Shown here: positions 11,630 through 22,239 of the stretch, piece by piece
How the letters are laid out: every line of letters begins with the position of its first letter
Numbering within the stretch: position 1 is the stretch's first letter
From: Nosema muscidifuracis
Taxonomy: Eukaryota; Microsporidia; Nosematidae
Length of the DNA: 64,000 nucleotides
Assembly (NCBI GenBank): GCA_028335825.1
Contig: JAIOKI010000014.1
Coordinates: 62,001 to 126,000 of the forward strand
Direction: 5' to 3'
Position numbers and translations under genes: made by a program
Notes under the pieces: generated by a model
Seen by the model: only the letters and a program-made list of their open reading frames with translations
Told to the model about the DNA's origin: nothing
The model's database searches: none

Positions 11630-12830
11630 TACAAATAAATTTTTTATTAGGTATTAGATTTGCAGTTTCAACGTTTCTTTATAACAAGGAGCTTTCTTGT
11701 CAGCATTTTATTCTATTCTTAGCTCTCTAGCCTCTAGATCTGCATACTTAAAGGACAAAAGTTCTAATCTAGAGTCATTTTTAACACTCTGAACTATATA
11801 TCCTTAAACAGCATTATTATTTATTCTTTTCCATAAATTTTAGAGTACTTAGTTACCCGCCTTCTTATGTCATCGCAAAAGAGATTATTCTCGTCTTGTA
11901 TTTTTACATTTAGCCCCAGTGATTATCTAGAATATGGTACTTGTACTTTTTAACTACTGAGTAATTGGTATTTATTACTTTATAAATTATGAATATGTCT
12001 GAAATATTGTTTATTATCTTTACATATTCTTGTATTCTTATATATACACTACTTTCTATTATTTTATAAAAATATGAATTCTTGTACTGAGTGGTTTCGG
12101 ATATTTTTAGAGTTTCTATATCCGTGCATAAGACAAATCTGTAGAAAAAATTATTTCAGTATTTCGTTATGTTTTTTTAATATAATCAGGTGAAAGCATT
12201 TTCTCACTTCGAGTGATTAAGTAATCTAAATTTTATATTCTATCGTTATAGTGTCAGCATCTTTGTCTTTTATTCAGACAAATATTTCTATCTTGTAATG
12301 TACATAATGCTTCTTCTTTTCTTGGCGAGATGTTTCCTTTTGTAAGCCAGATAGATTATTTTTCAATCCTAATAAATAATTAATCGTTAATTCATTCAAT
12401 ATCAATGAATAGATCTCTTCAATGTATATATTTCAATTTTTCGCAATTTATTTCTTAAGAATCATTTTTCTTTTGTGTTTTCAAACAAATTAACCAATTT
12501 TAATATTATGCTCTAAATTTTAAGCTCGAACTAGAAAGTTCTTTTTCTAATTCTTTTTTGAAAAGATATAAGTGTTTTTTACATGCGAGCTGCTTATGTA
12601 CATGGTACTTTGTCTGGGTTACTTTTGCTTTATTGTCTACCTCTCTATATATTGAACTCGATATTAATATTTCAACATCTTAGTTTATGAGCGGCAATGT
12701 ATATTGATTAATGCCACTGATCAAGCTTCTTGCATTTAAAGATATTTAGAGTTGCTCTACTCTATTTATTATCAAATAAATTTCTTTCTGTTGGTCCTAG
12801 ATGTTTGTATCCCTATGTATTTCTATGCCA
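11630..12830 (-). mobile_element. Decayed LINE relic, C-terminal part
   Basis: On the minus strand the sequence at about 11860-11960 aligns with the region downstream of the endonuclease in the LINE at 14.6-18.2 kb: the D-D/G-x-V-T-K-Y block is recognisable. It also matches the C-terminal end of the minus-strand relic at 22.2 kb base by base in several blocks. No open frame survives. It stands tail-outward, head to head with the plus-strand relic at 12880-14220. Confidence 0.6.
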
Positions 12831-12879
12831 AATTATATATAATGTAAAGGATTATACATCTAATAAATAAATATATGAA

Positions 12880-14220
12880 ATGACGAACACGAGAAATGAA
12901 AGAGAGACAAGTGAATATTGTGGTCAAGTGACCAAAAATCTATTATTAAAGCAAGTACGGTTGAAGATAAAATAAAAATTGTGGAAAAAATAAGAAGTTC
13001 TATTTTAGATACAATATGTTAAATGTGAGAATATGAAGGACGTGGATGCATTAAGAAAATAATTTCAAGAGAATAAGAAAAAGAAAATTGTGATTTAGAA
13101 TCTTGGTAAGAAATAAAGCATAAAATTGTAATTTATAGCATTGATTATTAGATATTTGATTCGGAAGATGAGTCTAAACAACAAAAATAAAAAAGAAACA
13201 TATTTTGCTTTAAAGCATAAATACTATTGGATAGAAAACAAATAAAAACTTGTGGGGAATGCCAAATATACAACAGAAAAACAAAAAAGGCATAATAATG
13301 ATTTATAAGGGTCGAAAAAAATTGCTATTGATGAGAAGATAGGTGAATCAGTAAAATTTGTGTTGATAAGTATAAATTATTTTAAAAAAGATTTATATTG
13401 TAAAAAATTAAAAGACATAAATACTAAAGAAATTATTAAAGGAAGTCAAAAATGATTTAGTAATAATAGTCTTTTGAAGTGTTAATAATTTATTATGCGA
13501 AAGAATTGAAATATAGAATTTAAAATTTAGTGCTTAAATAATAAAATTAATCATAGAAGGGTAAGTATGGATCTCAAGAAAGTAACATTAGATTCAAAAA
13601 AGCAATAAGAACAGTAAGAAAAGATTTTTTTAAAAATATGGACATATATTGAGATGGTTATACCAAAGTAATAAAGAAGTATAATATAAATATATTAAAG
13701 TCGATTAAATGAACACCATTAGAAGCAATTGTTTAAGAAGAGATAAAAGGGTGAAATTCACAACAAAAAGATCGAATGAGAAAATTACAGAGGTACAGCA
13801 AATAAGAGTATATAAAAAGAAAACCTAAGAAATGAACAGAAAAGTGATGATGGTTTAGAATTTGTTTATATGAGAAAAAATTAGAGAAATGTGATAGAGA
13901 CTCAGTTTTAACGAGAATGAACGATGCAAAAATAATTGATAAAAGACATTATGATTCAACAGATAACTACATTGAGATTAAAGTCTTTAGTGGAAGATTA
14001 TACACTATATAAATAAATGCATAACATATAGTAATAAACAGGATGTAAAGATAAAATATAATAAAAAGACGAAAGAACTAATTATAATATAAATGAATGT
14101 AACAAATATAAAGCAGGTCGAGTTATAAAAAAGTAAGAAAGTATGATCTAATAGCAAATGAACTAGGTTTTATGCACAGATGCAAAACAAAAATAAAAAC
14201 AATAAAATGCTTGAGGTAAC
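12880..14220 (+). mobile_element. Decayed LINE relic with endonuclease remains
   Basis: At about 14030-14190 the plus strand reads, with breaks, as the restriction-like endonuclease of the neighbouring LINE. The K-x-D block, the K-K-x-K-E-L-I-I strand and the K-Y-D-L-I-A-N-E-L-G-F helix all line up with 17600-17740. The upstream kilobase is purine-rich and probably the same relic, but I could not match it confidently. Many stops are present. It is an older member of the same or a sister family, directly upstream of the younger copy. Confidence 0.6.
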
Positions 14221-14632
14221 AGACTGAATCTAGACTACATTGAACCTATTGCTCTTAAGAAAACTCCAAAGAGAGTATTAATAAAATAAAGATAGGAATG
14301 ACAAAATAATATCTTTCTAATAATCAACATGGTTTAATAAAATATTAGTCTAATATTTTTAACGAAATAAAATGTAAGTAATTAACAAAAATATTATTTA
14401 TGTCGTTTAAGTTTTGCATATGAAAATGCAGAAGTAAAAATAATGATTCATTACCTTTAACTTAATATTTAAATGTCTTCTCAGATACTTTAGATATAAT
14501 TATGTAGTATTAAATTACAACAGATTTTGATAAAGTTAATACATATGAAATATGCATCAAAAACATTTGAAAAAATTCTATGAAGTATTCTAATTATTTT
14601 GGTTTATTTAATAAATTTAAAATTAATATTAT

Positions 14633-15451
14633 TTGATCGTTACTAAAATGAGGATAAAGAAAGAGCAGGAAGAAAAAGTCGAAAATGTAAACAAACAAAC
14701 TTCTGGAGCAAAAGAAAGCCGAAAAATAGCAGAAAAGGGCGAGCAGGGGCCAGAACACACTAGTGTGCCCACTCACCCCACTTCTTTGTCTCTGGCAGCA
14801 GTACTTAGGAGTACCGAAGCTAGTGAAGAAGAGTGGCCTCAAATGGTGTTTCTATCAGTCATTAGTAGATTTGGTAGAATGCCGAGAGGAGGGTGGAAGC
14901 AAGCCACTGAGTTCTTCTGTGGAAAATTTGGCTCTAACATGAGTCCACTAGAATTCAAAGGCAAGGCAAAGAAAGCGCTCATTAATATTAATGGGAGGCA
15001 GATGTCAGCCAGAGAACTCAAGGTGGACCCTACCAAAAGAAGAAAGACCGAAGCCGACTCGAAAGAAGGGATTAGTCTCTTCGAAACCGAGGTCTTCCTA
15101 AAAGCACGGAGAGTCTTTATAGAAAAATTCAATTTTCTAAAGGACCAAAGTGTGGACCAGGTAGAAAGAACGAGGAAGATTTCTTCCTTGAAGGTCGATC
15201 TGTTGAAACTTGATGCCACAGTCAAGGCGGTAGAGAACCATGTTAGATTACACCCCCCTCATGATATGTCTGAGATGGCAAGGATACTGCAGGCTGCGCA
15301 GATCTGCTATCAGGAGATGACCAAAAAGGAATCTAAGCCTTCTGTTTGGAAAGAGAGCATCTTAGAAAAGATTGCTGATATTGAAGACAAGGTTAAGCTC
15401 CTCGAAAAGGTCAGGGCATTTGATAAGCTAAGAAGATCATGCGAGAACTAA
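14633..15451 (+). pseudogene. LINE N-terminal region, open for 272 codons
   Basis: This is the front part of the LINE protein, rich in lysine and glutamate with predicted helices (about residues 150-270) and a basic, proline-containing head. I see no clear zinc finger or Myb motif of the R2 kind. It ends in the frame next to the reverse transcriptase frame, overlapping it by 13 bases. In related single-frame elements this region would be continuous with the reverse transcriptase, so a one-base indel near 15440 is likely, although programmed frameshifting cannot be excluded. Codon use is far less AT-biased than in the host genes. Confidence 0.65.
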
Positions 15452-17400
15452 ATATGCTAGCATGTTTAAAGCAAGATACTTCTGAAGATATTGCAATCTT
15501 CAACGAGAGAAAAGCGATATACTCAAGAAAACTGGAAGTCGCAGACCGACGCAGAGAGTATAGACGCGAAAATCAAAACTTTGAGCTCTATAGATGCAAC
15601 TTCTATAGAAATCTTGGAGGTGCCAAAGAGGTCGCTCATAATGTGAGTAAAGATGATATTTGCTCTTTCTGGTCTACTATGTGGAATAAGAAAGAACAAC
15701 CCAATAACTGCAATAGTTTTGGGGAATATCTCTTAGAGTACCTGCCTGATGATCAAGAGCAGATCACTTTTCCAACCTTTGAAGAGTTTGTGGATATTGT
15801 TAAATATCTGCCAAACTGGAAGGCTGCAGGATGTGATGGGATCTTTAACTTCTTCATTAAGAAGTGTGAAGCTCTACATTCTTTCCTCTACAATATTGTT
15901 AAGGAAATATGCCTGGATGGGAAAGAACCCGAAGCTTGGTTCTATAAGGGGATTACTTACCTACTACCCAAAGGTAACCCAACAAATGGTAGTGAATTCA
16001 GGCCAATAACCTGTATGTCAAACCTCTATAAATTGACGACGAAGTGTACCACTAAAGTGATGCAATTAATTGTTGAAAGTAGAGGACTACTAGCAGAGAA
16101 CCAGTTAGGGACAGTTAGACAAGTGCAGGGTGCTAAGGAGCAAGCTATGATAAACATAGCAGTCAATAAGGAGCATGGAAACAAGCTAAAGACCATGTGG
16201 ATAGATGTTAAAAAGGCCTACGACTCTGTAGATCACGAATATCTATTAGCATGTATCAGCAAGTTAAATCTCCCTCAATGGATCGGAATATTCCTAGAAG
16301 CTACAGTTAAAAAGTGGCACATTGAGATAAAGTCAAAATCAGAAACGATAATGACTAAGAAGATCGAAAGGGGCATATTACAAGGAGACTCCTTGTCACC
16401 CCTTTTGTTTGTACTATGTATGGACCCGCTGAGCAGGAAACTGAATTCAACATTTCCAAAAGTAGAAATACTTACTCACGATAGTGTGTTCGTAACAAAC
16501 CATCTTCTGTTTATTGATGATCTTAAGCTCCTTGCAGAGACCGAAGTTGTTCTTAAATTAATGAACAAGGAAACCAAAAAGTTTTTCTCGGCTGTAGGTT
16601 TAGAGATGAACAAAAGTAAGTATGCAACTAACTGTATAGAATGTAGCGATGATGCAGTTGTGCTGGAGGGTCACCAAGGATATAAATACCTTGGAATTAC
16701 AGAGGACTCCTCTAGTACTGTCAAAAGAGAGACTTTTGAAAAAGTAAGAAGTGAGATCTTACAAAGGGTAGAGAAGCTGTGCAAAACTAAATTAAATGGC
16801 AAGAATATGATTCGAGCTATTAATGAGCATGCAATATCAGTGATAAACTACCATGTTGGCCTTCTAAAACTAGAACCAGCAGATTTTAAAAGTCTTGATT
16901 TTGATATCCGACAGGTACTAATTAAGTACCAAATCCATCTACAGCCAGCCTGTAAGGAAAGATTATACCTCCCTAGATCTGAAATGGGGAGAGGACTCAT
17001 AAGTATTGAAGATAGAAGTGAGAATATGCTTCTATCTATCTACAAGTCACTGGATGAATCTAGAAATAGTTCACCTAGACGAGCAGCAATACTAAAAGTA
17101 GAAGAAGAGACCAAGTCTCATCTCTTTACTATCAGGGAGTACCTCAAAGCAAGGTATAACTTTGTAGGGGAGATAACCCATAAGATGCTAAGAGAAGCCC
17201 AAAGAACGGCGCTTTACAACGAAATAGGTAAAAGAACCAACCATGGAAAGTTGTTTAAAGCTAAAGGGAATGAATTAGTGAGCATCAGGGACTCCTCTAC
17301 CTGGCTGGTAAAAGGGAACAACCAGGCTAGATCCGAGGCAATTTATTGCTTCCTGCAGGATAGAAATATATTCTGTGGATCATCTGGCTACCAAATGTGA
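15439..17400 (+). CDS. LINE reverse transcriptase, 653 codons
   Basis: The enzyme copies the element's own RNA at a nicked target. Recognisable blocks, in order, are L-P-K-G-N-P (176-181) and F-R-P-I-T-C (187-192), typical of non-LTR enzymes; motif A D-V-K-K-A-Y-D-S-V-D (256-265); motif B G-I-L-Q-G-D-S-L-S-P-L (312-322); motif C F-I-D-D (358-361), with isoleucine where most LINEs have alanine; and Y-K-Y-L-G-I (415-420). The two motif C aspartates and the motif A aspartate are present, so the catalytic site looks complete. The frame ends shortly after F-C-G, where the cysteine knuckle should begin. The next frame resumes in the second half of that knuckle, so a short deletion with frame change removed the C-x-x-C pair. 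Confidence 0.85.
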   Translation: MRELNMLACLKQDTSEDIAIFNERKAIYSRKLEVADRRREYRRENQNFELYRCNFYRNLGGAKEVAHNVSKDDICSFWSTMWNKKEQPNNCNSFGEYLLEYLPDDQEQITFPTFEEFVDIVKYLPNWKAAGCDGIFNFFIKKCEALHSFLYNIVKEICLDGKEPEAWFYKGITYLLPKGNPTNGSEFRPITCMSNLYKLTTKCTTKVMQLIVESRGLLAENQLGTVRQVQGAKEQAMINIAVNKEHGNKLKTMWIDVKKAYDSVDHEYLLACISKLNLPQWIGIFLEATVKKWHIEIKSKSETIMTKKIERGILQGDSLSPLLFVLCMDPLSRKLNSTFPKVEILTHDSVFVTNHLLFIDDLKLLAETEVVLKLMNKETKKFFSAVGLEMNKSKYATNCIECSDDAVVLEGHQGYKYLGITEDSSSTVKRETFEKVRSEILQRVEKLCKTKLNGKNMIRAINEHAISVINYHVGLLKLEPADFKSLDFDIRQVLIKYQIHLQPACKERLYLPRSEMGRGLISIEDRSENMLLSIYKSLDESRNSSPRRAAILKVEEETKSHLFTIREYLKARYNFVGEITHKMLREAQRTALYNEIGKRTNHGKLFKAKGNELVSIRDSSTWLVKGNNQARSEAIYCFLQDRNIFCGSSGYQM

Positions 17401-18121
17401 TCGAATGTTGGGTTTTGATTATATGAAGCGACACAACGAGGTAGTTAGATGTATTCATCTCTTACTATGCAAGAAATATGGCTTTAAGAAGACTAATAAG
17501 ATACGTGGCCACTCAGTACAAGAAATAATTGAGAATGAAAGATCTGAGATACGAGTGGACACAAGAGTATCAACTAATATTAAAGTTAGCCATAATAAGC
17601 CTGATATTCTTGTATTTGACAAGAAGAAGAAAGAGATATTAATAGTGGAAGTTGGTATTACCAACCAGGATCGACTTACAATAGTTGAGAATGAGAAACT
17701 TAGAAAATACGATCTTCTTGCAAATGAATTGGGATTAATTCATAAATCTCGAACATGAATAGTTCCTTATGTCATGACATGGGACGGAGTGGTAACCAAA
17801 TACCACCAGAAGTATATCAGGGAGCTGGAAATCCTACCCTTCCTAGAAGCATACATCCAGTCTATTGTACTGAAGAAGACCTTAGAGTCTATCTCTTTGG
17901 ATCGAAGACGAGGATATGACCAGGAAGATGCAGGAGAGGAAGAAGTGGTTAGAGCCGTAAGTGCACTAGCTGGGAAGGCAACTGCTGAAGACAGGAAAGT
18001 AACAGGGGACGAGCCAAAAGTAATAATTGAGCTTTTGAGCGGTAAGAATACCACAGTAAACAAGAACTGTGAAGGGCTAGACCTGCCAAATGATATCAAC
18101 CTGACTATTGAACGATTCTGA
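17375..18121 (+). pseudogene. LINE restriction-like endonuclease and C-terminal tail, split by one stop
   Basis: This frame opens with H-L-A-T-K-C, the second half (H-x4-C) of the zinc knuckle found between reverse transcriptase and endonuclease. Next comes F-D-Y-x-x-R-H-N-E-V-V, the conserved arginine-histidine block. The nuclease core follows: K-P-D (residues 75-77 of the frame), E-V-E-V-G-like strand (E92), then K-x-x-K-Y-D. These are the PD-(D/E)XK residues that nick the target. A single TGA at 17756-17758 interrupts it, after which the same frame continues through W-D-G-V-V-T-K-Y to a natural end at 18121. The longest reading begins at a GTG rather than an ATG, which fits a piece of a longer frame rather than an independent gene. 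The same tail is recognisable in the relics at 11.9 and 22.4 kb. Confidence 0.75.
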
Positions 18122-18491
18122 GTAGAAACAAATAACTCATTAAATTTTTTTTTAAAATAAAAGATTATTTGATCATTACTTCATAAATATGATTTTCATA
18201 TAGAAAAATACCCAAATTTGTAATTATTACTCAAAGATCACAAAAACATTCTTTCATTAAATTTATTATATGATCGTCTATTTTAAACAACTCTCATTCA
18301 TATATTTAATATGTTTTTCTACGTTGAGTTATATCTCTTTAGAAATTTTTTTACCATTCATTTTAGTATTTTCAGAATTACTGAAACTATATAGTAATAT
18401 GAAAAATCAACTATTAAATAATGGTGATTATGTATGCTTTGATTTAAATGATCATTATAAAATCAAATCGATCAAAAGTAGTAATAGAGAT

Positions 18492-18560
18492 TGTTTATCA
18501 AGTATTTAAATATTTTATAAATAAACCCCTAAGTTATGTTAAATCCGTATTTGAACAACG
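18492..18560 (+). repeat. Left 69 bp terminal repeat of the miniature LTR element
   Basis: Matches 18952-19020 at all but about four positions. The TGTT...CAAC termini fit an LTR. Confidence 0.75.
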
Positions 18561-18648
18561 TGGTGAAGAATATTGAAAGAATTTAATTACAAAAAATAAT
18601 ATATTTCAAGAAATAAATAAGCTTGAGATATTCAGATGGTTCAAAACA

Positions 18649-18918
18649 ATGGATGATCTTGACAAAATTGAATATATCTTAAGTAAAGCCACTTATGAGA
18701 TAACAGATTGGCACAAAGGTATCATGGAGATTTGCAGAAAACCTGCATTAACATACGAGAAGTGGAAATTGCTCCTTATTAAAGAATTTGGAAAAGATGA
18801 GTTAGACATTATTGATGTGAACAGGTTGTTCCAAAAGAAAGAGCAGAAGGTTTTAGATTATATTATAAAAGTAGGAAACAAGATCATTAAGCGACATGCT
18901 TCTCAACTAAAAAAATAG
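18649..18918 (+). pseudogene. Gag-like fragment inside the miniature LTR element
   Basis: An 89-residue charged, helical frame with the W-K-L-L-L-I-K-E-F-G pattern followed by a leucine/lysine-rich helix. This resembles the capsid-type gag of Ty3/Gypsy elements, where a W-x-x-F-x-x-x-F-F core is usual. It is far shorter than a complete gag. It is probably a remnant kept within the miniature element, and I do not treat it as a host gene. Confidence 0.45.
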
Positions 18919-18951
18919 TGGATGACGGGGACTTTATTTAAAACGGAGGAA

Positions 18952-19020
18952 TGTTGATCAAGTATTTAAATATTTTATAAATAAACACCGAAGTTATGTT
19001 AAATCCGTATTTGAACAACA
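18952..19020 (+). repeat. Right 69 bp terminal repeat of the miniature LTR element
   Basis: It begins TGTTGATCAAG directly after a purine tract and ends TTGAACAACA, giving perfect TGTTG/CAACA ends. Confidence 0.75.
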
Positions 19021-20385
19021 GTGATAATTCCTACCTTAATTTATGATAAATAAATACCATAAATACGAAATTGTGATTAAGGTAAAAAAAATTCGAAATG
19101 TATATCTATAATTGTAATTTATATTTAGTCGTAAAATATACGTTTGATAAAATAACAAAATATATAGATTTATTTGGAGAAAAAAATGTGTTGTATTTTA
19201 CTACATTGATATAGTATCTTTTAACCTAAATGAATATTTTCGATATTATTATATCAAGAATAATATTGTTTCAGAAGAAGATGCAGATGCATTTTTAAAA
19301 TTTGTCAAGAAATTCAATTTTAAAACATATGAAAAGACCTAATTTTAACTTTATTAATACTGCTACCATAGACTTTATTAACAAAAGTGAGTCTATGAAT
19401 ATGCAAAGTATTTTGTTGACAAGAAACGTCGATCTATAAATAGATAGCAACATATGATTTGAAATTCCATATGTTTCTACGCCGATAAAGATCTGTTATT
19501 TGATGGAAATTCCGAAATTGTTTGATTTAGAATTATAAATTGGAATAGGTAAAAAATTTTACTCGAAATAACTAAAATATTATTCCGAGCTTTGTTTTTT
19601 ACAATGTATGGTGCTGCTTTCGAAACTGCTAGGAGTATAAAAATTCTTCCTATATATCATGTGTTTCAATACAATGATTTCTATTGTTGTCAATATTTAT
19701 TGATTCGTCTTTTTAATTTATGCCACCCTCTTTAGGGGTTCAATTTTTTCAACTTATTTCTAATATGCATTTAATAACGTAATTTCTTATTTATTAACAT
19801 TTTACGAATCTCTGTGAAGTAACGTTTTATAGTCATATATTCATTTTACTTTAGCTAAGTTGAATATTACACTATCATTCTTTCGTATTACTTAGTCGTA
19901 AGACAAGTGTTGAATTATGCACCTAAAAAATGTACTAAAGATATTTAACTATATATAATGATGTTAAAATTCATTAATAATTTAGGAATAAATTTGATTT
20001 TATTTGACTTTCATGTCTCTATTCAACATAATTCCAGATGAAAATTATATAAATATAAAACATTTAATAAACTTTGGCAATAATTACCAAGTCTCAATTT
20101 ATAGATTTTTTGAAAGATCGAAGAAGCAAGATAATATTATTAATATTAAAGAAATTACTAATCAGATAAATTCTGATTTCATGTACATTAGATTCTAGTA
20201 ATAAAATATACAACTATAAATTTTCTAACATGTCGCCTTGTCAGAATGATGATTTATCATTCTTCAAAGATTTCAATCATATTATAAATTTTTTTTGGGA
20301 AAGGATGAATTTATCAGATAATATTAAATTATCAAATAATTGATAATTTAATATTGTTTTTGATAAGTTTACTATAATATAATAA
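19021..20385. other. AT-rich stretch with decayed coding-like sequence
   Basis: At about 19200-19450 the plus strand reads for several dozen codons per frame as plausible protein (for example an E-E-D-A-D-A-F-L-K-F-V-K-K-F block), broken by stops. I cannot say whether it was a host gene or an element. A 64-codon frame at 20004-20198 has similar composition but no recognisable domain. A perfect A/T hairpin lies at 20320-20355. Confidence 0.35.
20320..20355. repeat. Perfect 15 bp inverted repeat (A/T hairpin)
   Basis: AATATTAAATTATCA (20320-20334) is followed after six bases by its exact reverse complement (20341-20355). Further partial pairing (TTATCA with TGATAA) lies outside. It sits 30 bases left of the probable solo LTR. 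It could be a terminator or cruciform, or chance in A/T-rich DNA. Confidence 0.6.
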
Positions 20386-20503
20386 TGTATTGCCCAAGAA
20401 TACGGGCAGTGATGAGATAAAACTCGAGCACAGTTTAAAATAAAGAAAAATTGTTATCGGGATATGCCGTGATGTCCCACAATACAATATTGGTGGTAGC
20501 AGA
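20386..20503 (+). repeat. Probable solo LTR with tRNA-iMet primer-binding site
   Basis: A 101 bp GC-raised block starts TGTATTG and ends CAATACA (20386-20486), perfect 7 bp inverted LTR-type termini. Seven bases further, TGGTAGCAGA (20494-20503) is complementary to the 3' end of initiator-methionine tRNA, the primer used by many Ty1 and Ty3 elements. No second copy was found in the window and the interior downstream is not recognisable, so this is a left LTR stub or solo LTR fossil. Confidence 0.55.
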
Positions 20504-22239
20504 TGATTTCATTACCATAAATGTTTAAAAATAACATTAATTATTTTCTTCCTCTATTTGGCTAAAGTTCTTATATATTTTGATAAAAATATAACTTCAT
20601 CATATTCAAGTTTTTCCAAAGTTCCCACAATCTTAATTTCAAAACATCATAACTTGTTAATACTTCTTCATAGAAATATCTTTATTTATTTGTTTAACCA
20701 TTTTAAATTATTTGTACCTATAAAAGACTTTTAAAACTACTTCTATTTATATTCTGGTGTAGTTATGTGTATATATACATAACATTTCTTTATCTAATCT
20801 TCTTGTTTTGAGTGAATGATGATGATTAGGATGTGTTGGATTCATTCTGTTTTTTATTATTTTTAGGGGTACATTTTTTTTTATTTATAAACATTACCCA
20901 TAATTAGATGTCTGACTAATATCTTGATAAATTTATAAAAACAAACAATTAAGAAATATATTGATAAAAATCAAAGTATTAATACAATAATATTATCACA
21001 TAACACTTTTACTATTTATCAAAATATAATCTAGATTATTATAAGGAATGTTTCTGTTTGTTAAATTGATAACTAATAAATTAATAAGTAAATATAATTT
21101 GATCTTGAGAAATATTTTCTTTCAAAAATTCATGATGAAATATTAGTGAATAAAGATGAATAATAAATTATTGTAGATGCCGTCCCATCATTCAACAAAA
21201 GAAAGTGGTTTCGTTTAGATGATAATCCATTTAAATTTTTTTATATCTTTCCCAGTTTGAATTAAATAGTTTCAAAGTTGAAAAATTAATACAACATTAA
21301 TGTTTTATTTTAAACTATATATAAACTTCTAATTTTATATTGTCAATAATGCTGTTGATTGATTTGCTTTCTTCCTGCATGGGGTAAAATAATAAAATAT
21401 TTTAAATATCTTTCAACAATAATAATAGGGTACTCGACATACATAAATAGTAAATTTTTGAAAAACCAACAAATTAAATAGCTCAAAAAATTATTCAAGT
21501 AAATAAAATAATTTGAATTCTGTTTTTTACTGAAAAATATAAATTAGTGCAATTTTTTTTTTATTTTTGATAAATATTTTACAAACCTATTTAATATCAA
21601 ATCAGCTAGAGGTATAAATAATAATCAATAAATAGTTAATGACTATTAAGTAATTACATAGCAAGCCAATGAATTTTTCTTTTTCATAATCACTTCGAAT
21701 ATGATATTCATACTTATAAGATATTCTATTTCATAAAATTAGGCCTGAATATACATTCAAATTTATGCTTATATAAGTGGTCTCAATCGTTTTATACACT
21801 ATATTATTGATAACCTATGCTAATCGATTCTTTGCTCATACTAGAAGATATTTTTTAGTATAATCCAATTTATTATACCATACTAAGTTATGAGTTTGAA
21901 ATCTCAAATATCAATATCTTTATTTTAATATTGAACATGATGTAATATAGGAACGTCTTCATATTAAGAAAAGACTAAGCGTTACAATTACATCTATTTC
22001 GGGTCATCTTGATGAAGTCATTGTTTTGAGAAATTTCATCAGTTCACAACTCTTAGAATTCTTATTGCAAATGAAATTTCATATCTTGGCAACTTATATT
22101 TTTATAATGATTTAAATACTTTATCTCTCTCATATTCTTTTTTTTTGCAAATTAATGAGTCATTTTACAAAAAATAAATGACAAAAAAGTTTTATATGGT
22201 CAAATTTCAAAATTTATTCGGTTCTTCTTTTCATTACAT
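20504..22239. other. AT-rich stretch, nothing recognised
   Basis: Long A and T runs with stops in all frames. I see no gene, RNA or element signature. It may hold the decayed interior of the element whose primer site lies at 20494. Confidence 0.35.

Larger units (their letters stand above)
14594..18160 (+). mobile_element. LINE (non-LTR retrotransposon) with restriction-like endonuclease, youngest copy in the window
   Basis: A 3.5 kb element whose GC content is visibly higher than the flanking A/T-rich DNA. It carries an N-terminal frame (14633-15451), a reverse transcriptase frame (15439-17400) and an endonuclease/C-terminal frame (17375-18121). Having reverse transcriptase first and a PD-(D/E)XK endonuclease after it is the hallmark of early-branching, often site-specific LINEs (R2, R4, Dong, CRE type). 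R4/Dong affinity is my best guess. Those families usually have a single open frame, so the three frames here probably reflect about three lesions: a shift near 15440, a shift or deletion near 17375 and one in-frame stop at 17756. The long surviving frames show that insertion was recent compared with the six other LINE relics. Confidence 0.85.
18492..19020 (+). mobile_element. Miniature LTR retrotransposon fossil (TRIM-like) with gag-like fragment
   Basis: Two 69 bp direct repeats (18492-18560 and 18952-19020) bound a 391 bp interior. Each repeat has TGTTG at the start and CAAC(A) at the end, the inverted termini expected of LTRs. TGGTG follows the left repeat directly, a primer-site-like sequence, and a purine tract ending GGAGGAA precedes the right one. 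The five bases outside each end (GAGAT and GTGAT) are near-identical and may be a target duplication. The repeats differ at only about four positions, so this is one of the younger LTR insertions here. The interior holds an 89-codon open frame (18649-18918) that resembles part of a Ty3-type gag, with no pol domains. It is therefore non-autonomous. Confidence 0.7.

Noticed and set aside
14839-15225. 128-codon minus-strand frame inside the LINE
   Set aside because: Antisense to the clearly coding LINE N-terminal frame. It has no domain.
18270-18509. 79-codon plus-strand frame with hydrophobic N-terminus
   Set aside because: It runs into the left terminal repeat of the miniature LTR element, has no start signal and no domain. 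The hydrophobicity is what T-rich DNA gives by chance.
20004-20198. 64-codon frame of acceptable composition
   Set aside because: No domain and no start signal; it lies in a zone of decayed coding-like sequence, so I mention it only in the region note.
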